A stretch of DNA of 64,000 nt, taken from assembly GCA_030824495.1 (NCBI GenBank), contig JAVBXP010000017.1, forward strand, positions 1 to 64,000, read 5' to 3'. Numbering within the stretch: position 1 is the stretch's first letter; each line of letters begins with the position of its first letter. Shown one piece after another: positions 36,629 to 46,059 of this stretch. Both the position numbers and the translations under genes were made by a program. The notes beneath the pieces are model-generated. The model made no database searches. It saw only the letters and a program-made list of their open reading frames with translations, and was not told the DNA's origin. Origin of the DNA: a bacterium. Its GTDB lineage: Bacteria > Pseudomonadota > Alphaproteobacteria > Caulobacterales > Caulobacteraceae.

Positions 36629-37417
36629 TCACACTGTGGGGACGGTCCCGCCGTCAACGACAAGCTCAGCGCCATGGATCGAGGAAGCCCGGTCCGAGGC
36701 TAAGAAGGCGATGGCTTCGGCGACTTCGAGGGGTTCGGCGCCGCGACCGATTGAAATTCCGCCGAGGCCTTTCAGGACGAGCTGACGCGCGTCCTCCAGC
36801 ATGCCGCCGTTGGCGTCCTGCAGACGCTTGAGGAACACATCCGTCCCCTCGGTCATGATCCAGCCGGGGGAGACGGCGTTGACCCGCACCCCTTTCGGAC
36901 CCAGCTCCTTGGAAATCGACTTGCTGTAGGTTCGGAGCGCAGCCTTGGCGGCGGCGTAGGCCGTGGTCGCATCCGGGAGAGGCAGGACCGACTGGATGGA
37001 CGTGACATGCACCACCGCGCCAGCGCCCCGCTCGATCATCTGCGGGATCAGGAGGCGGTCAAGGCGAACCGCGGCGAGAAGGTTGAGGTTCAGCTCGGAT
37101 AGCCAGTAGTCGTCCGTCAGCATAACGAAGCCGCCACCTGGCGTCGTCGAGCCGCCGAGGACGTGAGCCAGAATATCAACCCCGCCAAGACGCTCGATCG
37201 CCGCCTTCGCCAGGGCTTCCCCGCCCTCGGCTGTCGTCAGGTCCGCCTGGACGAACTCGACGCCGTCGATGGGCTCCAGGGCGCCGCGGGCGGAGGTGAT
37301 CACGCGAGCGCCGCCTTCCAGGAACCGGTCGACGGTGGCGCGGCCAAGACCCTTGGTGCCGCCGCTGATGAGCACGCGCTTACCGGCAAACTCGGTCGGA
37401 TCAGCCTTGCGGGTCAT
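36629..37417 (-). CDS. Short-chain dehydrogenase/reductase
   Basis: A 262-residue SDR. The cofactor motif is RVLISGGTKGLGRATVDRF, with the glycine spacing TGxxxGxG slightly changed to SGGTKGLG. The catalytic serine lies in VVHVTSIQS and the tyrosine-lysine pair in AYAAAKAALRTYSKSISKELG. The end motif is IHGAELVVDGG. It probably uses NADPH or NADH on a small carbonyl substrate. Its start overlaps the end of the SnoaL-like gene (37414-37417), so the two are one operon. A LysR regulator is divergent from them and is the obvious candidate controller. Confidence 0.92.
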   Translation of the reverse strand: MTRKADPTEFAGKRVLISGGTKGLGRATVDRFLEGGARVITSARGALEPIDGVEFVQADLTTAEGGEALAKAAIERLGGVDILAHVLGGSTTPGGGFVMLTDDYWLSELNLNLLAAVRLDRLLIPQMIERGAGAVVHVTSIQSVLPLPDATTAYAAAKAALRTYSKSISKELGPKGVRVNAVSPGWIMTEGTDVFLKRLQDANGGMLEDARQLVLKGLGGISIGRGAEPLEVAEAIAFLASDRASSIHGAELVVDGGTVPTV

Positions 37418-37743
37418 GCCGTGACCTCCAGCCTCTTGATCGCATCGCTTTCAAGGGTGAAGCGATAGGTGAAACGGATCGGGCTGCCCGGAAAGTCGCC
37501 ATGGGCGGGGCCTTCGACGACTACCTCGCCGCCTTCGTGCCGAAGGGATTGGGGCGTGAAGATCGCCTTCACGGGAACCACTTCCTTTTCCAGCAGCCCT
37601 CGGATTTCCGAGCGCCCCTGAAAGACGGCGCCGTTGTCGCGAAAGACAGCGTCCGGCGCGAAGGCCTGAAGCATGGCCTCGACGTCGAGGCGGGCGTTGG
37701 CGGCCACATAGGCGGCGATGGGAGGTGGAAGGTCTAGCGACAT
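37414..37743 (-). CDS. SnoaL-like / nuclear transport factor 2-fold protein
   Basis: A 109-residue protein with the cone-shaped NTF2-like fold. The helix LPPPIAAYVAANARLDVEAML is followed by FAPDAVFRDNGAVFQGRSEI, the usual strand-turn of SnoaL-like proteins, then antiparallel strands ending in the FTLESDAIKRLEV signature. Members are small isomerases, hydratases or binding proteins. The start at ATG 37743 gives the normal N-terminus; an upstream in-frame start would add 14 residues. Translationally coupled to the SDR gene by a four-base overlap, and divergent from a LysR gene. Confidence 0.82.
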   Translation of the reverse strand: MSLDLPPPIAAYVAANARLDVEAMLQAFAPDAVFRDNGAVFQGRSEIRGLLEKEVVPVKAIFTPQSLRHEGGEVVVEGPAHGDFPGSPIRFTYRFTLESDAIKRLEVTA

Positions 37744-37859
37744 GATTTGTCCTGCTTGCTGCGTGCAGCGGTCAGCTGCGCTCACCAGTCAAGGTAGCGA
37801 TGGACATACCACGCGATAATCGGGACACTTCAGGACGTCGCATCACGGGTTTCGGGACA
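37744..37859. promoter_or_regulatory. Divergent promoter region between the SnoaL-SDR operon and the LysR gene
   Basis: This 116-base gap must hold both promoters. A near-palindrome CTGCGTGCAG (37759-37768) lies just upstream of the operon start. LysR-type regulators usually bind T-N11-A sites in such gaps and control the divergent operon, so this is the expected target, but no single site stands out. Confidence 0.35.
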
Positions 37860-38762
37860 ATGTCCGCTGGAATTACTGAATTAGACGCCGTCCTGATGGT
37901 CGCCCGGCGGGGCAAATTTCGCGCGGCGGCGCTGGAGCTGGGAATGTCGACGACTGCGCTCAGCAACGCGGTGGGAAAGCTGGAGCGCCAGCTCGGCGTA
38001 AGGCTCTTCAATCGGACGACGCGCAGCGTTTCACTGACCGAGGCGGGCGAGCTCTTCATCACCAAGGTGGCGCCGGCCGTCGGCGAAATTCACGAGGCGA
38101 TGAACATCGCCCGCTCACAGCAGGCCACGCCTTCGGGCGCCTTGCGCATCAACGCCTTTCCAACGGCGGCGCGCGAGATCTTCTCCTGGCTCGTCCTGCC
38201 TTTCTTACGCGCCCACCCCCAGGTTCAAATCGACATCGTCACAGAGGGTCGACTGGTCGACATCGTTGCAGGCGGTTTCGACTTCGGCGTCCGCAGCGCC
38301 GACCTCGTGCCGATCGACATGATCGCCCTGCCTCTGGGAATGGCGCGACGGAACGTCGTGGTCGGCTCGCCGGACTATCTGAAGGTGCATGGGACGCCGC
38401 AGACGCCCGAGGACCTCGCACACCACGTCTGTCTCCGCGTTCGGCTTCCCAACGGTGCGATCTATCGCTGGCCCTTGGAGAAGGCTGGGCGTTCTGCGCA
38501 CATCGACGTCGCCGGCGCCCTGACGCTCGACGAGGCAAGCCTTGCAAGGGCCGCCGCTCTGGCTTCCGTCGGTCTCACCCTAGCGATGGAGTCCGACGTG
38601 CGTGACGACGTTGAGGCAGGTCGGCTCGTGTGCGTGCTTGAGGACTGGACGCCCAAACTATCGCCTCTCAGTCTGTATTACCCCAACCGGCGCAACCCAA
38701 CCGCCGCTTTCAAGGCGTTTGTCGACTTCGCGCGTCGCCACTCTGGAACCGCTGTTGCCTAA
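37860..38762 (+). CDS. LysR-family transcriptional regulator
   Basis: A 300-residue regulator from ATG 37860. The N-terminal winged helix-turn-helix shows [20 protein letters not shown] and [20 protein letters not shown], ending in [15 protein letters not shown]. The effector-binding domain has the typical [15 protein letters not shown] and the later [10 protein letters not shown] segment. An in-frame ATG at 37800 would add 20 residues before the helix-turn-helix; the shorter form has the standard spacing. It is divergent from the SnoaL-SDR operon and very likely regulates it. The inducer is unknown. Confidence 0.92.
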   Translation: MSAGITELDAVLMVARRGKFRAAALELGMSTTALSNAVGKLERQLGVRLFNRTTRSVSLTEAGELFITKVAPAVGEIHEAMNIARSQQATPSGALRINAFPTAAREIFSWLVLPFLRAHPQVQIDIVTEGRLVDIVAGGFDFGVRSADLVPIDMIALPLGMARRNVVVGSPDYLKVHGTPQTPEDLAHHVCLRVRLPNGAIYRWPLEKAGRSAHIDVAGALTLDEASLARAAALASVGLTLAMESDVRDDVEAGRLVCVLEDWTPKLSPLSLYYPNRRNPTAAFKAFVDFARRHSGTAVA

Positions 38763-39223
38763 GGGCGTCGACGGGTCAGACGCCCAGCAGCGCTTCCAAC
38801 GGTCCGAGGATGGGTCGTAAGCGGAACGGCGACCGTGCCGGATCGCAGGCCCACGGCCGACTTGGGACATCAGCTTTGATCATTCAGCGCTTCTGTCCGG
38901 CGGCATGCGAAGGTTCTGGCCGGTAGCCCGGCCATAAACCGCGCTCTCCGAAGACAACAGCTTTGACCCGCGGCAGCTTGCTCTCCTGCTCAGCCCCGCC
39001 CTGTGGGCCAACTGAGCTGTCTTGCGCCAGCACTCCGCCTCGTAGTCTCAGCGCGCCGAGAGAGCACGAGACCCTTGGTGAGTTCATTTGCTGTGCCGGA
39101 TGCCGCCGCCGGTCCGCACTGCCCCTGTCCGCTTAGCTGATCAGGTTGTCTGGTAGACGCCCATCGCAGGCCGGCCTGCGGATCCTATTGGGGGTTCGGA
39201 GGGTTGGGCCTGCTTCAGCACCC
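38763..39223. other. Low-coding stretch after the LysR gene
   Basis: No convincing gene. A 7-bp inverted repeat GGGCGTC/GACGCCC (38763-38769 and 38779-38785) directly follows the LysR stop and may end its transcript. A 67-codon minus-strand frame at 38884-39087 matches nothing I know. A perfect 16-base palindrome CGCAGGCCGGCCTGCG lies at 39165-39180. The stretch may be the remains of decayed genes. Confidence 0.5.
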
Positions 39224-39406
39224 CTACTGGTGTAGACGCCGATCACCCTTCATCGCTGGCGTTTCGAGCAATTCAGCGAGATCGAGGGCATCCTGGATCT
39301 CCAAGCCTACTTGCGCGACCTCCATGATCACGACGGGATGGCCCGTGAAGATGTCAAACACCGTCCAGCCAGCATAATCCTCTCGGATGTCGTAGCGCTT
39401 ACTCAT
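39224..39406 (-). CDS. Small conserved-looking hypothetical protein
   Basis: A 60-residue frame beginning MSKRYDIREDYAGWTVFDIF. The composition is balanced and acidic, with a helix-forming end (EIQDALDLAELLETP), and the pattern of charged and aromatic residues looks selected rather than random. I have a faint recollection of similar short proteins in Alphaproteobacteria but cannot name a family. It lies alone in a poorly coding region between the LysR gene and the MliC-like lipoprotein. Confidence 0.5.
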   Translation of the reverse strand: MSKRYDIREDYAGWTVFDIFTGHPVVIMEVAQVGLEIQDALDLAELLETPAMKGDRRLHQ

Positions 39407-39593
39407 CGGGACCAGAATGGCTCCGCACAGGGGCGGAAGCTACCCCTCGACCATGGCGACTCTCCGCGCCATTGGCGCCGGCCAACTCTAGGCGTCAACC
39501 TGTGCGACCCACGTAATGGGCGAGCGATTTCGGAGTGTAGCCTTTAGAAGTACACGCTAGGATCGCCGCTTCGCGCGAACAGAACCGAATTAG

Positions 39594-39932
39594 ATGTCAC
39601 AGATTTTGAGAACGCTTTCCATCGCGGCCATTGGCGTCCTGATGATTGCAAGCTGCGAGCATTCCGCGTCACACGCACCTGACGCATCAATCGGCGCTGG
39701 CAACCCCTATCCCGTAAGCAACTACATTTGCGAGGACGGCACACGCCTGGCGGTGAGGCTGTTGGGCGATCGCGCTTCGGTCTCCGTCAACGACACGCCC
39801 GCAATCGATCTTCCTTCCATGGGGTCAGAGGGGACAACCTTTTCGAACGGCCAGCGGACGCTGACCATCGTGCAGGGGCGTCTATCGTGGGGTGTTGGTA
39901 GAGCCGTGCCCACTGCATGTACTGGAGGATAA
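39594..39932 (+). CDS. MliC-like lipoprotein (C-type lysozyme inhibitor family)
   Basis: A 112-residue lipoprotein. The signal ends in the lipobox LMIASC, giving the lipidated cysteine at about residue 21. The rest fits the MliC/PliC beta-barrel layout. YICEDGTRLAVRLLGDRASV opens it, a middle GTTFSNGQRTLTIVQG resembles the Y/F-S-N-G loop, and the end is TACTGG with the second conserved cysteine. Such proteins protect peptidoglycan from lysozyme. The match is by pattern only and the sequence is rather divergent. Confidence 0.6.
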   Translation: MSQILRTLSIAAIGVLMIASCEHSASHAPDASIGAGNPYPVSNYICEDGTRLAVRLLGDRASVSVNDTPAIDLPSMGSEGTTFSNGQRTLTIVQGRLSWGVGRAVPTACTGG

Positions 39933-40064
39933 CCGAGCTTCTGCCGGTAAATCTCGCGGTCCGTTCTCAGGTAGACCATCGCCCCTGCTCAGGTGTCGGC
40001 GCGAGTGACTCTACAGTTGCCGCCGGGTCTAACGCGTGTGGGAACAACCTCGGAGGAGACCTCC

Positions 40065-40646
40065 ATGCGCGCCTTTCTCTTTGCGCTCGCCATCGGGAGC
40101 AGCTTGGCCGCTACGGCGCCATCTGTCGCCCAGACCTTGAAGGTGAACCAAAACCTCAGCATCGACGTCACCGGCTTTAGCGGCGATCCGAACATCCTGC
40201 CTGACTTGGTGACCCATATCGAAGCCCTGAACGGCGGACGAGTGGCCGCCATAGCCTTTCACAATGTCGCCGGTGCTCCGGGCTACGCCGCTATCGTGCT
40301 GAAGGATTCTGACGTCCGGTTTTGGCGGCTCGACAGCCCGACCAGCGACGTTGTTGAGCTCACCGGTGCGTCGGTCCCCTCCTGGATGTTGACCTGGCGT
40401 AACCAACGGCGCGCGGCTGCCGTGAAGGACGCCAAGATCTCGCTAGCCGATGCGATCCGTACGGCTGAAGCCTCCCAACAGGGCGCACCTGCGGTCGTGG
40501 CCGGCATCGCGAAAAGCGCCTCCAACCCCACCTCGGACGTCCAGGCCTACATGGTCGGCATCCTGAAAGACGGCCGGCTGAAGCGCGTCGCAGTGAATTC
40601 GCAATCTGGATCGCCCATCCAGAACCCTGAAGCGCTGGATTGGTGA
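40065..40646 (+). CDS. Exported protein of unknown function, PepSY-like repeats possible
   Basis: A 193-residue protein with a signal peptide (MRAFLFALAIGSSLAATAPSVAQ) and a strong ribosome site, GGAGGA eight bases before the ATG at 40065. The mature part has two similar-looking halves, one around GRVAAIAFHNVAGAPGYAAI and one around KISLADAIRTAEAS, then VQAYMVGILKDGRLKRVAVN. The second resembles a PepSY unit (helix followed by a strand pair that contacts a partner). No closer family is recognised. An upstream in-frame start at 39993 would bury the ribosome site and the signal peptide, so it is rejected. Confidence 0.65.
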   Translation: MRAFLFALAIGSSLAATAPSVAQTLKVNQNLSIDVTGFSGDPNILPDLVTHIEALNGGRVAAIAFHNVAGAPGYAAIVLKDSDVRFWRLDSPTSDVVELTGASVPSWMLTWRNQRRAAAVKDAKISLADAIRTAEASQQGAPAVVAGIAKSASNPTSDVQAYMVGILKDGRLKRVAVNSQSGSPIQNPEALDW

Positions 40647-40881
40647 GAATAAGGGCGTCGGTTAGAAACAGGGGCACGTCCTCGCGTGCTGGGAAAGAGC
40701 GACTGCGTTTCGGGTTCCGGACAGGACAACAACGCGAAACTTCCACCGTCAGCTAGCAACTCGCCGGCTCAGATCGCGGATGTGCAATCACCAGCCTCTC
40801 GCTCAGCCAGTTGCAATGCGCCTACCGTGAAATCTGCCCTCCGCATCTGATCGCGAGTGGCTCTTGCCGCGTTGATTGCGA

Positions 40882-41169
40882 GTGAAGGGTGAGCTTGAGA
40901 ACTTGCGACGTCGCATGGAAGCGGCGGTCGCCGCGCTCGACTTCGAGGAAGGCGCCCGACTGCGTGATCAGATCAGCCTGCTTCGAGGCAATCTAGACGC
41001 ATCAACACACCAGGACTTCGACACCTCGCGCCTGCGCCGACAAACTCCAGGCCGCATGGGCCTCGGGACGAGCGAGCAAGCCGTATCTCCTCCTCCGGGA
41101 TGGAAGCCGCCCAAGCCCCCCGATCCAATGACAAAAGGCCGTAGGCCATCGAAGGGCCGCAAGCGCTGA
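40882..41169 (+). CDS. UvrB/UvrC-motif (UVR domain) protein
   Basis: A 95-residue protein with a UVR motif in its first 40 residues: ENLRRRMEAAVAALDFEEGA, then RLRDQISLLRG. In UvrB and UvrC this helical hairpin mediates their contact, and in small proteins it is often found in McsA-like or stress proteins. The rest is basic and proline-rich, ending KGRRPSKGRKR, which suggests nucleic-acid contact. The start is uncertain: GTG 40882 or TTG 40876. No neighbour gives a clue to its role. Confidence 0.7.
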   Translation: MKGELENLRRRMEAAVAALDFEEGARLRDQISLLRGNLDASTHQDFDTSRLRRQTPGRMGLGTSEQAVSPPPGWKPPKPPDPMTKGRRPSKGRKR

Positions 41170-41400
41170 AGGCTTGGAGATGGCCGGTTATCTCGGGCAG
41201 CCCATTGAGGGGAGACCGCTCCCAGAGGCCTAGGTGCAGAGCCGCCTCGTTGGCCAGCACCCGCTTTGGGCCGATGCAAAGCTGCGCATCGCCGTTTTAG
41301 ACGACACTAGAGCGCGGCATCTGCCCCTTGCACAGAATCCGTGGTTCTCTTGGTTCGGACAAACGTGCCAACAGCTGATGATAACAAGGAAGCGCCCCGC

Positions 41401-42111
41401 ATGATGAAGCTCTATTCGGGCGATCTTAGCCCCTACTCCGCCCGCGTGCGGATGCAGATTTACGCCAAGGGCATCACCGACATCGCACTCGAGCGCCCCT
41501 CCGACTTCGGCCTGCCATCGTTCCGCAAACGCCTCCCGATCGGCCGCATCCCGGTGCTGGATATCGACGGCGACCTGATGCCGGAATCCGATGTCATCGC
41601 CGAGTATATTGAGCAGATTTATCCCGAACCATCGCTGCTGGGCGCGACCCCGCGTGAGACCGCCCATATTCGCACCATCGCCCGGATGGGCGACATCTAC
41701 CTCATGAACAACATGTTCATGCTCTCGCCACAGAGCCGGGCGGTCGATCGCGATCAGGGCGTTGTGGATCTGCTCGGCGGCCAGGTCGTGCGGAACATCA
41801 AGGCTCTCGACAAAATGATCGGTACCGATGGTTACGCCTGCTCGGGCCGCCTCACCCTCGCCGACTGCGCGCTGACGCCAGCCCTGTTCCTCGTGGAAAA
41901 CGTTCTTCCGGGGACCGGCGTGGAAAATCCAATCCCCAAGGCCGCCAACGTCGCCGCTTGGTGGGCGGCCATCCAGCAGAATGAGTACGCCGCCAAGACC
42001 CTGGCCGAGCTTCACCGAGGGCTGGAGGAACGGCGCGAACTCATCCGCACCGGCGCATTCGAGAAAATGATGGCCGCGGCCAAGGCCGCCATGCAGGCCT
42101 CGGACGCATAG
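41401..42111 (+). CDS. Glutathione S-transferase family protein
   Basis: A 236-residue protein. The thioredoxin-like N-terminal domain reads MKLYSGDLSPYSARVRMQIY with serine at the usual glutathione-activating site. GRIPVLDIDG and MPESDVIAEYIEQIYPEP follow. The C-terminal helical domain has RLTLADCALTPALFLVENVL. The start at 41401 (two successive ATG codons) gives the normal N-terminus, while an open frame extends 60 bases further upstream. It is the second glutathione transferase in the window and is not closely similar to the one at 19.9-20.5 kb. Substrate unknown. Confidence 0.88.
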   Translation: MMKLYSGDLSPYSARVRMQIYAKGITDIALERPSDFGLPSFRKRLPIGRIPVLDIDGDLMPESDVIAEYIEQIYPEPSLLGATPRETAHIRTIARMGDIYLMNNMFMLSPQSRAVDRDQGVVDLLGGQVVRNIKALDKMIGTDGYACSGRLTLADCALTPALFLVENVLPGTGVENPIPKAANVAAWWAAIQQNEYAAKTLAELHRGLEERRELIRTGAFEKMMAAAKAAMQASDA

Positions 42112-42451
42112 ATCCGAGATCGGGAGGCCGGGCTGCTTAGCCGCTCGGCCTCAGCAAGCAGATTGACAGTCGATCTCAAACATAACCGAAGACGGTCAAA
42201 CCACTGAAGCCGTAACGCTTGCCCAGACTGGGCGGGCGGATGTGGGTCATGCCTCGTCGAACAGCGCGGCCTTTGACCGCCACTGCCTACGCGATCGAAG
42301 AAAGCCGGCTGCGCCGCCTCGGTGAGAGTTCGGCGTCGCGATCCAGCGGTTCCGCGACCGCGACGGGCAGTGCGAGGGCGGCGCGATGTAATCGCGTGAT
42401 CTGCGAACTTCACGCCTTGGCGGGCGTTCACAGCTCAGCTGGAGAACACTC
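42112..42451. other. Non-coding gap before the AI-2E-family gene
   Basis: No gene is convincing here. Short open frames on both strands have arginine- and serine-rich, low-complexity translations typical of out-of-frame GC-rich DNA. The promoter of the permease gene should lie near the right end. Confidence 0.5.
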
Positions 42452-43501
42452 TTGAAACTCGAAAAATTGACGCTGTCCTCGATGGTCGCCGCCTCGGTCA
42501 TCCTGGTCGGGACCTATTTCCTCGCCCAAGGAGCGGTGAAACTCGCCAGTCTGTGGATCCTGATCTTTGGATCGGTGGTCGTCGCGGTAATCGTTCGGTC
42601 TGTCGCCGATCCACTGGTGAACCGGTTTGGGTTCAAGGACGGTCTGGCCGTGCTGAGTGCGATCTTGATGATCCTTCTCGCGCTGGGCGGGATCGCTTAC
42701 CTTTTTGGACAGCAGATTTCCGAACAAGTTCATCAACTGGCCCTGAAGCTGCCGGGCGCCTGGACCGAATTCCAGACGCGACTGCAAGCCTCTCCCGCCG
42801 CCGGCCAGATCGTGGAGCAGCTGCAAAAGCTGGGATCAGAGGCCGGGCGCGCACTTGCGCTCGCCCCGCGTATCGCGTTGGGCGCCGTTTCAGGTTTCGC
42901 TCTCCTGGTTCTGGTGTTGGTCGCCGGGGTGTTCTTGGCAGCTCAACCCGACCGCGCGCGCGAGGGGGTGCTGGCCATGGCGCCGAAGCCTTCCCGCGCC
43001 CGTTTGCGCGAGGTCATGAACACCTGTGGCCGCGCGCTGAAGGGCTGGGTGAAGGCGCAGGTGTTCGCCATGGTTTTGGTAGGCTCCCTGGTCGGCCTGG
43101 GACTTTGGGCTATCGGGGTGCCAGCTCCCCTCGCCCTTGGCCTGTTCACAGGCCTGGCCCAGTTCGTCCCCATCGTCGGCCCAATCTCGGCGGCGGTGCC
43201 GGCGTTGCTGGTCGCAGCGAGCGGCGGCACACAGATGTTGCTGATGACCCTGGTGCTATTCATTGGCGTTTCCCAGCTTGAGGCCAACCTCATCACTCCC
43301 CTCGTCCAGAAGAACTTCGCCTCGCTTCCCGTTGTGCTGGGCATCTTCGCAGTGGTCGGCTTGGGGACGCTGTTCGGCCCTCTAGGAGTTCTGTTCGCAA
43401 CCCCACTCACATTGGTGCTCTACACCGCGATCACCATGCTCTACCGCCAGGACGTTCTCCATGACGAAGAAGCCCACGCGCCGGGTGAGACCTTGCGGTA
43501 G
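42452..43501 (+). CDS. AI-2E family transporter (PerM/YdiK-like)
   Basis: A 349-residue membrane protein with about eight hydrophobic helices. The layout is that of the AI-2E family: two or three N-terminal helices, an amphipathic helical stretch (SEQVHQLALKLPGAWTEFQ), then the conserved LGLFTGLAQFVPIVGPISAA and QLEANLITPLVQKNFASLP. Members export small molecules or act as ion antiporters, and the name does not prove autoinducer transport. It starts with TTG at 42452, preceded by GGAG; the next ATG (42482) would remove part of the first helix. It converges on the acetate kinase gene. Confidence 0.88.
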   Translation: MKLEKLTLSSMVAASVILVGTYFLAQGAVKLASLWILIFGSVVVAVIVRSVADPLVNRFGFKDGLAVLSAILMILLALGGIAYLFGQQISEQVHQLALKLPGAWTEFQTRLQASPAAGQIVEQLQKLGSEAGRALALAPRIALGAVSGFALLVLVLVAGVFLAAQPDRAREGVLAMAPKPSRARLREVMNTCGRALKGWVKAQVFAMVLVGSLVGLGLWAIGVPAPLALGLFTGLAQFVPIVGPISAAVPALLVAASGGTQMLLMTLVLFIGVSQLEANLITPLVQKNFASLPVVLGIFAVVGLGTLFGPLGVLFATPLTLVLYTAITMLYRQDVLHDEEAHAPGETLR

Positions 43502-43612
43502 CGGCCGCATTTACTGCGAACCCGCGCTGCCAAATCAGCTTGAACTTTCACAACCTGGCCTGCCCAAGCGCGGCAGATAGGGGTGGAGCGCGCTGGCAAT
43601 AATTGGCGCTGA

Positions 43613-44890
43613 TCATGGACGATTGCGGGTCGCCGTCGACGATGCGCCGCGGGGTGTCGTCTCGGAAGGACGATCCGCAGTTCGCTCCCCTGTCGAGCTG
43701 AACGCCTCCTTCGGCTCACCGCGGGTCCGAAGGCGCTCGTAGACGCCTCGAGCGATCACCAGCTGTTCGTCGGTCGGAACGACCAGGATCTCGACAACGC
43801 CACCTGCGTCGATCCGGTCTGCTCCGGCCAAGTTCGCCTGCTGATCGAGCGTCGCGCCGAGCCAGCCGCTGAAGGCCACGATACGCTCACGGATCGGAGG
43901 CGCATTCTCGCCAACACCCGCGGTGAACACCAAGGTGTCGAGCCCTCCCAGCGCCGCCGCCAGCGAGCCGATTTCGCGTGCAATACGGTAGACGTATACC
44001 TCGAGCGCCTGCTTGGCGTGCGCAGCCTCGCTGGCCAACAGCGCGACCATGTCCCCGCTCAGCCCCGAGAGGCCGAGAAGACCTGAGCGTTGATATAGCA
44101 GGTCGCTCACCGCCGCAGGGCTCATGCCTTTCGCCTGGAGCAGGTACAGGATGACGCCGGGATCTATGGAGCCGCTGCGGGTGCTCATGGGCGGACCTTC
44201 AAGCGCCGAAAAGCCCATAGTCGTGGCGACGCTGCGCCCCTGGTTCATGGCGCAGAGCGACACCCCGCTGCCAAGGTGCAGAACAATTGCCCGCCCCCCG
44301 GACCGCTCCCCATCCCGTTGGCGCAGGACGCTGGCGATGTAGTCATAGGACAGGCCGTGAAATCCGTAGGCGAGCACGCCCTCGTCGATCAGATCCCGCG
44401 GTAGGCCATAGAGCCGCGCCGCCGCCGGCTGATCGGCATGAAAGGCGGTGTCGAAGACGCCGATCTGCAACGTGTTCGGAACACGTTGCGCCGCAATCTG
44501 CACCCCGCGCAGATTGAAGGGCTGGTGAAGCGGAGCTAGCGAGGACAGATCCTCGAGCTTGGCAAGGACGTCCTCGTCCAGGATTCGCGGTTCGCGGAAT
44601 TCCAGGCCGCCATGAACGATGCGATGCCCGACGGCGACTATGCCATCGGCCTGCCGCTGGGCCGCCAGCCAGTCGAAAAGCCGCTCAAGCACGGCGTCGA
44701 GGTCGGCTTTCCCCGCCCACGGTTCGTCGGCGAGGACGATGCTCTCGGCGCTGGCCCGCATCCGAGGAACCCCGTTCAACCCGGAAATCTGTCCAGACAG
44801 CTTTAGAGGTAGGTCTGAGGTCGCGTCATAGACGGCGAACTTCAAGCTGGAAGACCCAGCATTCAGGGTCAGGATGGCGCCCGCTTTCAT
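43613..44890 (-). CDS. ackA: Acetate kinase
   Basis: A 425-residue ASKHA-fold kinase converting acetyl phosphate and ADP to acetate and ATP. The phosphate-1 motif is ILTLNAGSSSLKF, the substrate arginine is in VGHRIVHGG, and the catalytic aspartate is in VFDTAFH. HLGSGVSLCAM and TAGVGENAPPIRE are the adenosine and phosphate-2 motifs. The C-terminus is extended by about 35 basic, low-complexity residues beyond the normal end. The start overlaps the stop of the phosphotransacylase gene by four bases, giving a coupled acyl-phosphate operon. Confidence 0.94.
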   Translation of the reverse strand: MKAGAILTLNAGSSSLKFAVYDATSDLPLKLSGQISGLNGVPRMRASAESIVLADEPWAGKADLDAVLERLFDWLAAQRQADGIVAVGHRIVHGGLEFREPRILDEDVLAKLEDLSSLAPLHQPFNLRGVQIAAQRVPNTLQIGVFDTAFHADQPAAARLYGLPRDLIDEGVLAYGFHGLSYDYIASVLRQRDGERSGGRAIVLHLGSGVSLCAMNQGRSVATTMGFSALEGPPMSTRSGSIDPGVILYLLQAKGMSPAAVSDLLYQRSGLLGLSGLSGDMVALLASEAAHAKQALEVYVYRIAREIGSLAAALGGLDTLVFTAGVGENAPPIRERIVAFSGWLGATLDQQANLAGADRIDAGGVVEILVVPTDEQLVIARGVYERLRTRGEPKEAFSSTGERTADRPSETTPRGASSTATRNRP

Positions 44891-45852
44891 CTCAGGTACT
44901 TGGTCGGCTTATGCTGCGTGACCAGAATGGCGAGCGCGCAGGACGCCAGACGTGAAGCCTCGGGGTCGGAGCGGCTGGTCAACATGATCGGAACGCGGGC
45001 GCCTAAAACGATTCCCGCAGACTGCGCGTTCGACAGATAGAAGAGTTGTTTGGCCAGCATATTGCCGGACTCGATGTCTGGAACGATGAGGATGTCGGCC
45101 TCGCCAGCCACCTGCGAGACGATGCCCTTCGCCCTGGCCGCCTCCGGCGACACCGCGTTGTCGAAGGCCAGGGGGCCATCCAGCAACCCGCCAACGATCT
45201 GTCCACGATCGGTCATCTTGCATAGGGCGGCCGCGTCCAAGGTCGAGATCATCTTGGGATTGACGGTTTCCACTGCCGAGAGAATAGCCACCTTCGGCAG
45301 CGGCGTTCCCATGGCATGGGCCAGATCGATGGCGTTCTGCACGATGTCTCGCTTGGCGGCGAGGTCCGGCGAGATGTTCAGCGCCGCGTCGCTGACGAGC
45401 AACGGCCGAGGATAGGTGGGTACGTCCAGCACGAAGACGTGGCTCATCCTGCGGTCGGTTCGCAGGCCCGAGCCTGGCGCTACGACCGCTTCCAGCAATT
45501 CGTCGGTATGCAGCGCGCCCTTCATAATGGCGGCGGCCTGCCCGCTGGCGGCCATCGCGCAAGCCGTCTCGGCGGCCTGATGGCTATGTGCGACATCAAC
45601 GAGTTGGAATGCTGAGATATCCCTGCCCGCGTCTCGAGCCGCCGCCTCGACCCTCGCCTTCGGGCCGATCAGAATCGGCGTGATCAGCCCCCGCTTGGCC
45701 GCCTCGACTGCGCCGGTCAACGAGAGCACATCGACCGGATGCACGACAGCTGTCGCCAGCGGCGGCTGCGCCTCGGCCATGCGCAGCAATCGCTGAAGCT
45801 GGCTTCCGGGAATGGAAACGTCGAGACTGATAGGATTATTCACGATCGTCAC
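44887..45852 (-). CDS. Phosphate acetyl/butyryltransferase family protein
   Basis: A 321-residue phosphotransacylase of the PTA/PTB family, which exchanges acyl groups between CoA and phosphate. The conserved blocks are AAIMKGALHTDELL, FVLDVPTYPRPLLVSDAALN, VEDILIVPDIESGNMLAKQL and the terminal CALAILVTQ. Length suits the short Ptb-type enzyme rather than long Pta. With acetate kinase translated right after it (four-base overlap), the pair interconverts acyl-CoA and carboxylate plus ATP. In this type of operon the acyl group may be acetyl, propionyl or butyryl. It starts with GTG. Confidence 0.9.
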   Translation of the reverse strand: MTIVNNPISLDVSIPGSQLQRLLRMAEAQPPLATAVVHPVDVLSLTGAVEAAKRGLITPILIGPKARVEAAARDAGRDISAFQLVDVAHSHQAAETACAMAASGQAAAIMKGALHTDELLEAVVAPGSGLRTDRRMSHVFVLDVPTYPRPLLVSDAALNISPDLAAKRDIVQNAIDLAHAMGTPLPKVAILSAVETVNPKMISTLDAAALCKMTDRGQIVGGLLDGPLAFDNAVSPEAARAKGIVSQVAGEADILIVPDIESGNMLAKQLFYLSNAQSAGIVLGARVPIMLTSRSDPEASRLASCALAILVTQHKPTKYLR

Positions 45853-46059
45853 GTGCTCCCCGACTAAGTTTACCGGGCGCGAGAGGTCGCAGCGGCGCCG
45901 CGATCAGATCATCGCCCGCGCCGACGAAGGTAGCTAGGACCTTAAGCGAAAAGCACGCCATGTCCGCGGTCCATCCAGCCCCTCCGCGCCCAATGCCGGC
46001 CTCACATGCGGAGCCGAGCCCGTCGCTGTGGACAGCGATCTGGAGCGAGCAATGTACGA
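45853..46059. other. Gap upstream of the acyltransferase gene
   Basis: This gap must contain the promoter of the acyltransferase-acetate kinase operon on the minus strand. Nothing else was recognised before the glucosidase relic begins on the plus strand. Confidence 0.4.

Noticed and set aside
40960..41280. Minus-strand open frames across the UVR-motif gene
   Set aside because: Parts read like protein, but the plus strand holds a clear UVR motif and the minus-strand text matches no family.
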